Below the pieces are notes generated by a model. It did no database searches and was not told the origin of the DNA. It worked only from the letters and a program-made list of their open reading frames with translations. Shown here piece by piece: positions 62,416 through 64,000 of a DNA stretch of 64,000 nucleotides. The stretch's first letter is position 1. Each line of letters starts with the position of its first letter. Source of the DNA: Rhynchopus sp. YZ270_cl-10 (lineage: Eukaryota > Euglenozoa > Diplonemea > Diplonemida > Diplonemidae). The stretch is taken from NCBI GenBank assembly GCA_964035575.1, contig OZ037929.1:124001-188000 (forward strand), in the 5' to 3' direction. A program made the translations under genes and the position numbers.

Positions 62416-63362
62416 TGTGTGATGTGTGTGTTCTGTTTGTTGAGTGGTGTTGGTGTAAAACTGCCTGTTTCTTTATCAAAGTGTGTGGGAAAATGGTGTA
62501 AAATCAACGAAATACGACTTTTTCAAATTGGATGGGCCAGTCAGACCAGGAGACGCTCAAGTGGTTTTATTTGTATACAATTGGGGGAAAGTGGAAATGA
62601 TTTTTTTGAGAATGTTGTATAGTAAATTGTAGCTGTTTCCCTATTCGAAAACGTTGAGCAGAGTAACAGATCAACAGGGGAAAAAAATGTGACTGTACAA
62701 AGCTCTCGTGATAGTGTATATGAAAAAAACACTTCTTCTATTCAGGAGCTACAAACGAAAAAAAATGCGTTTTTTTTTCTTTTTTGCACAAGAAAAAGAA
62801 AGGTGTTCCCGCGACCCCAAAAAAAAACGGAAAGTCCACAGATGTACATCTAATAAAAATAAGAGAAGTTGAAGGTGCAAACGCCTCACCGTTAAGCGGC
62901 GGGCGCACCCCGCTGGTTATCGAAACAAAAAATTTCTAAGATGGGCCAAAGCCTCATTTTTGTGCTAATGGCCACCTTCAAAATTATGAGGAATAAAACG
63001 AGTCATTCTATGCCTTGCTGCTTTTCATCACCAAAACAAAAACAAAAACAAAAACAGTCTGCACAAAACCTTCACATTAATTCACAAAACCCCACACACC
63101 CGTGGATCACGTGTGTTTTCCACTCATTGTGAATTTTTTGTGAATCGCTGGTGAATTGTCCTGAAAAAAAAAAGACCCCAGATCACCCCAACAGAGGACG
63201 TTAAATTGCATCCGGGGGGGGCCCTTTTTGTGGCACTCCTCCTGAAGCTCTATTAGGGCCCCTACCTGAGGATAACATTTGCCAACACTGCACTACTTCA
63301 ATTCCTTCCCTTTCCCCCCCTCCCCTTTTCGACCCCCAACATGAGAAAAACCCCTTATTTTA
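62416..63362. other. Intergenic spacer with family A hairpin
   Basis: No gene. A family A hairpin is at 62931-62985. The block GTGCAAACGCCTCACCGTT (about 62874-62892) is shared with 39197-39215 and followed here by a GC-rich palindrome (GCGGCGGGCGCACCCCGC). Confidence 0.55.
62931..62985. repeat. Family A hairpin
   Basis: TTCTAAGATGGGCCAAAGCC, TCATTTTT, GTGCTAATGGCCACCTTCA. GGCCA-AGC and GCT-TGGCC pair, and AAGATGG with CCACCTT loosely. It is about 380 bp 3' of the stop of the TLC gene. Confidence 0.55.
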
Positions 63363-64000
63363 TCACCTCACATTCTTCGAGCTAGGGAAGAAGGAAGGTA
63401 GCGCCTTGTTGCGCACATTTATCGCCAGCCAAACTGTGTTAATGAGCGTCAGAAGCACTGTCCCGAGGCGGCATTTTAGTGGCATTAGCGACCATGCGTG
63501 CGCTGCGGAGGGTCCATCTGTTGCATCGGCACCTTCTTCTGACTGCTTCATATACGAAAAGCTCTTTAAGAGATAGTACACACCTACCTTACGCATTGCG
63601 ACAAAGAGAAGCAGAAACGAGGACAGCACGGAACGGTACAACGCAGACGTCCTCCGCACCTCCAACCTATCAAGCATCCACAACACATGCTGGAACACCG
63701 ACGTACAGTTTCCTACTAGACACGCTGCGACCACAAAATCCGTTGCCTTCGTTGCCCTATGCTCTCTGTACTGCCTATACGTTAAGCTTGCACACAACGG
63801 CACCATATGATGCAGCAGGAAGCCTAATGGCAGGAACATGCTCTGATCGGACGCCCTTTTCTTCCATATCGACACTGCATCGACACAGGTGTCGTACACA
63901 TAGTAGCCTGTCTCCCAATACACCATTCGTGTTAGCAGTGTGTTTGAGGTGGAGCGGTACTCCTTCGAATGTGTCTGCAGGAGGCGTTGGCAGCACAGCC
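63363..64000 (-). CDS. TLC-domain multi-pass membrane protein (partial, 5' end beyond window)
   Basis: Stop at 63363. The frame is open through an ATG at 63926 to the right edge, so the N-terminus lies outside the window. The visible part has GYYVYDTCVDAV, then LGFLLHHMVPLCASL, the paired-His motif of TRAM-LAG1-CLN8 domains (GYF.YD, HH...L), and about four further hydrophobic helices (residues after: TDFVVAACLVGNC, SALYRSVLSSFLLLFVAM, LGTVLLTLINTVWLAINV). TLC proteins include ceramide synthases and lipid-sensing proteins. The acidic ceramide-synthase Lag1 motif is not seen, so it is more like TMEM56/CLN8. A short hydrophilic C-terminus follows the last helix. Confidence 0.65.
   Translation of the reverse strand, partial: LCCQRLLQTHSKEYRSTSNTLLTRMVYWETGYYVYDTCVDAVSIWKKRASDQSMFLPLGFLLHHMVPLCASLTYRQYREHRATKATDFVVAACLVGNCTSVFQHVLWMLDRLEVRRTSALYRSVLSSFLLLFVAMRKVGVYYLLKSFSYMKQSEEGADATDGPSAAHAWSLMPLKCRLGTVLLTLINTVWLAINVRNKALPSFFPSSKNVR

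Overview
The window is nuclear DNA from a protist. Sixteen host protein genes were found, and all sixteen lie on the minus strand. Their coding DNA is GC-rich and sits in AT-rich spacers full of poly(A)/poly(T) runs. Short GT-AG introns, most starting GTATG, interrupt seven or more of them (kelch, coiled-coil, MCU, three WD40 copies, methyltransferase, Wntless-like). Gene order on one strand over 64 kb, A/C-rich leaders with an AG 10-40 nt before many start codons, and a calcium uniporter with a WDxxEP motif together suggest a euglenozoan, perhaps a diplonemid. That assignment is inference; no rRNA or spliced-leader gene is present to confirm it.

Layout, left to right: a small inverted-repeat element (42-485) and gene-poor DNA; a kelch protein (2948-4776); an FKBP-like protein (5382-5888); a ubiquitin-like/LRR protein (6849-8183); a Tc1/mariner-like MITE (8370-8977); a coiled-coil protein (9481-11153); a second TA-flanked inverted-repeat element that seems to carry its own 107-residue spliced gene (11967-12802); a mitochondrial calcium uniporter subunit (12891-14294); about 5 kb without genes but with many small foldback repeats (15.1-20.0 kb); a tandem array of three almost identical secreted WD40 genes in 4.57-kb units (20060-31476); a bacterial-type SAM methyltransferase (31643-33901); and a plus-strand hAT transposon with a whole-looking transposase (34061-36675).

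The right half holds two long paralogues (39720-42785 and 46955-50095) that join a glutaredoxin, DUF4395, a TehA/SLAC1-type anion channel and a hemerythrin domain in one chain, separated by a broken tyrosine-recombinase element. These are followed by a proline-rich protein, a NYN-like protein, a seven-membrane-segment Wntless/TMEM181-like protein whose third intron hosts a composite of two inverted-repeat elements also found at 38.2-39.0 kb, a secreted hybrid class I heme peroxidase, and the 3' part of a TLC-domain membrane protein running off the right edge.

The least explained signals are several dispersed families of 45-120 bp foldback sequences. In at least three families the two arms of the stem change together between copies. 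The strongest candidate for a new biochemical system is the glutaredoxin-DUF4395-anion channel-hemerythrin fusion, which reads like a thiol- and oxygen- or iron-responsive anion exporter.
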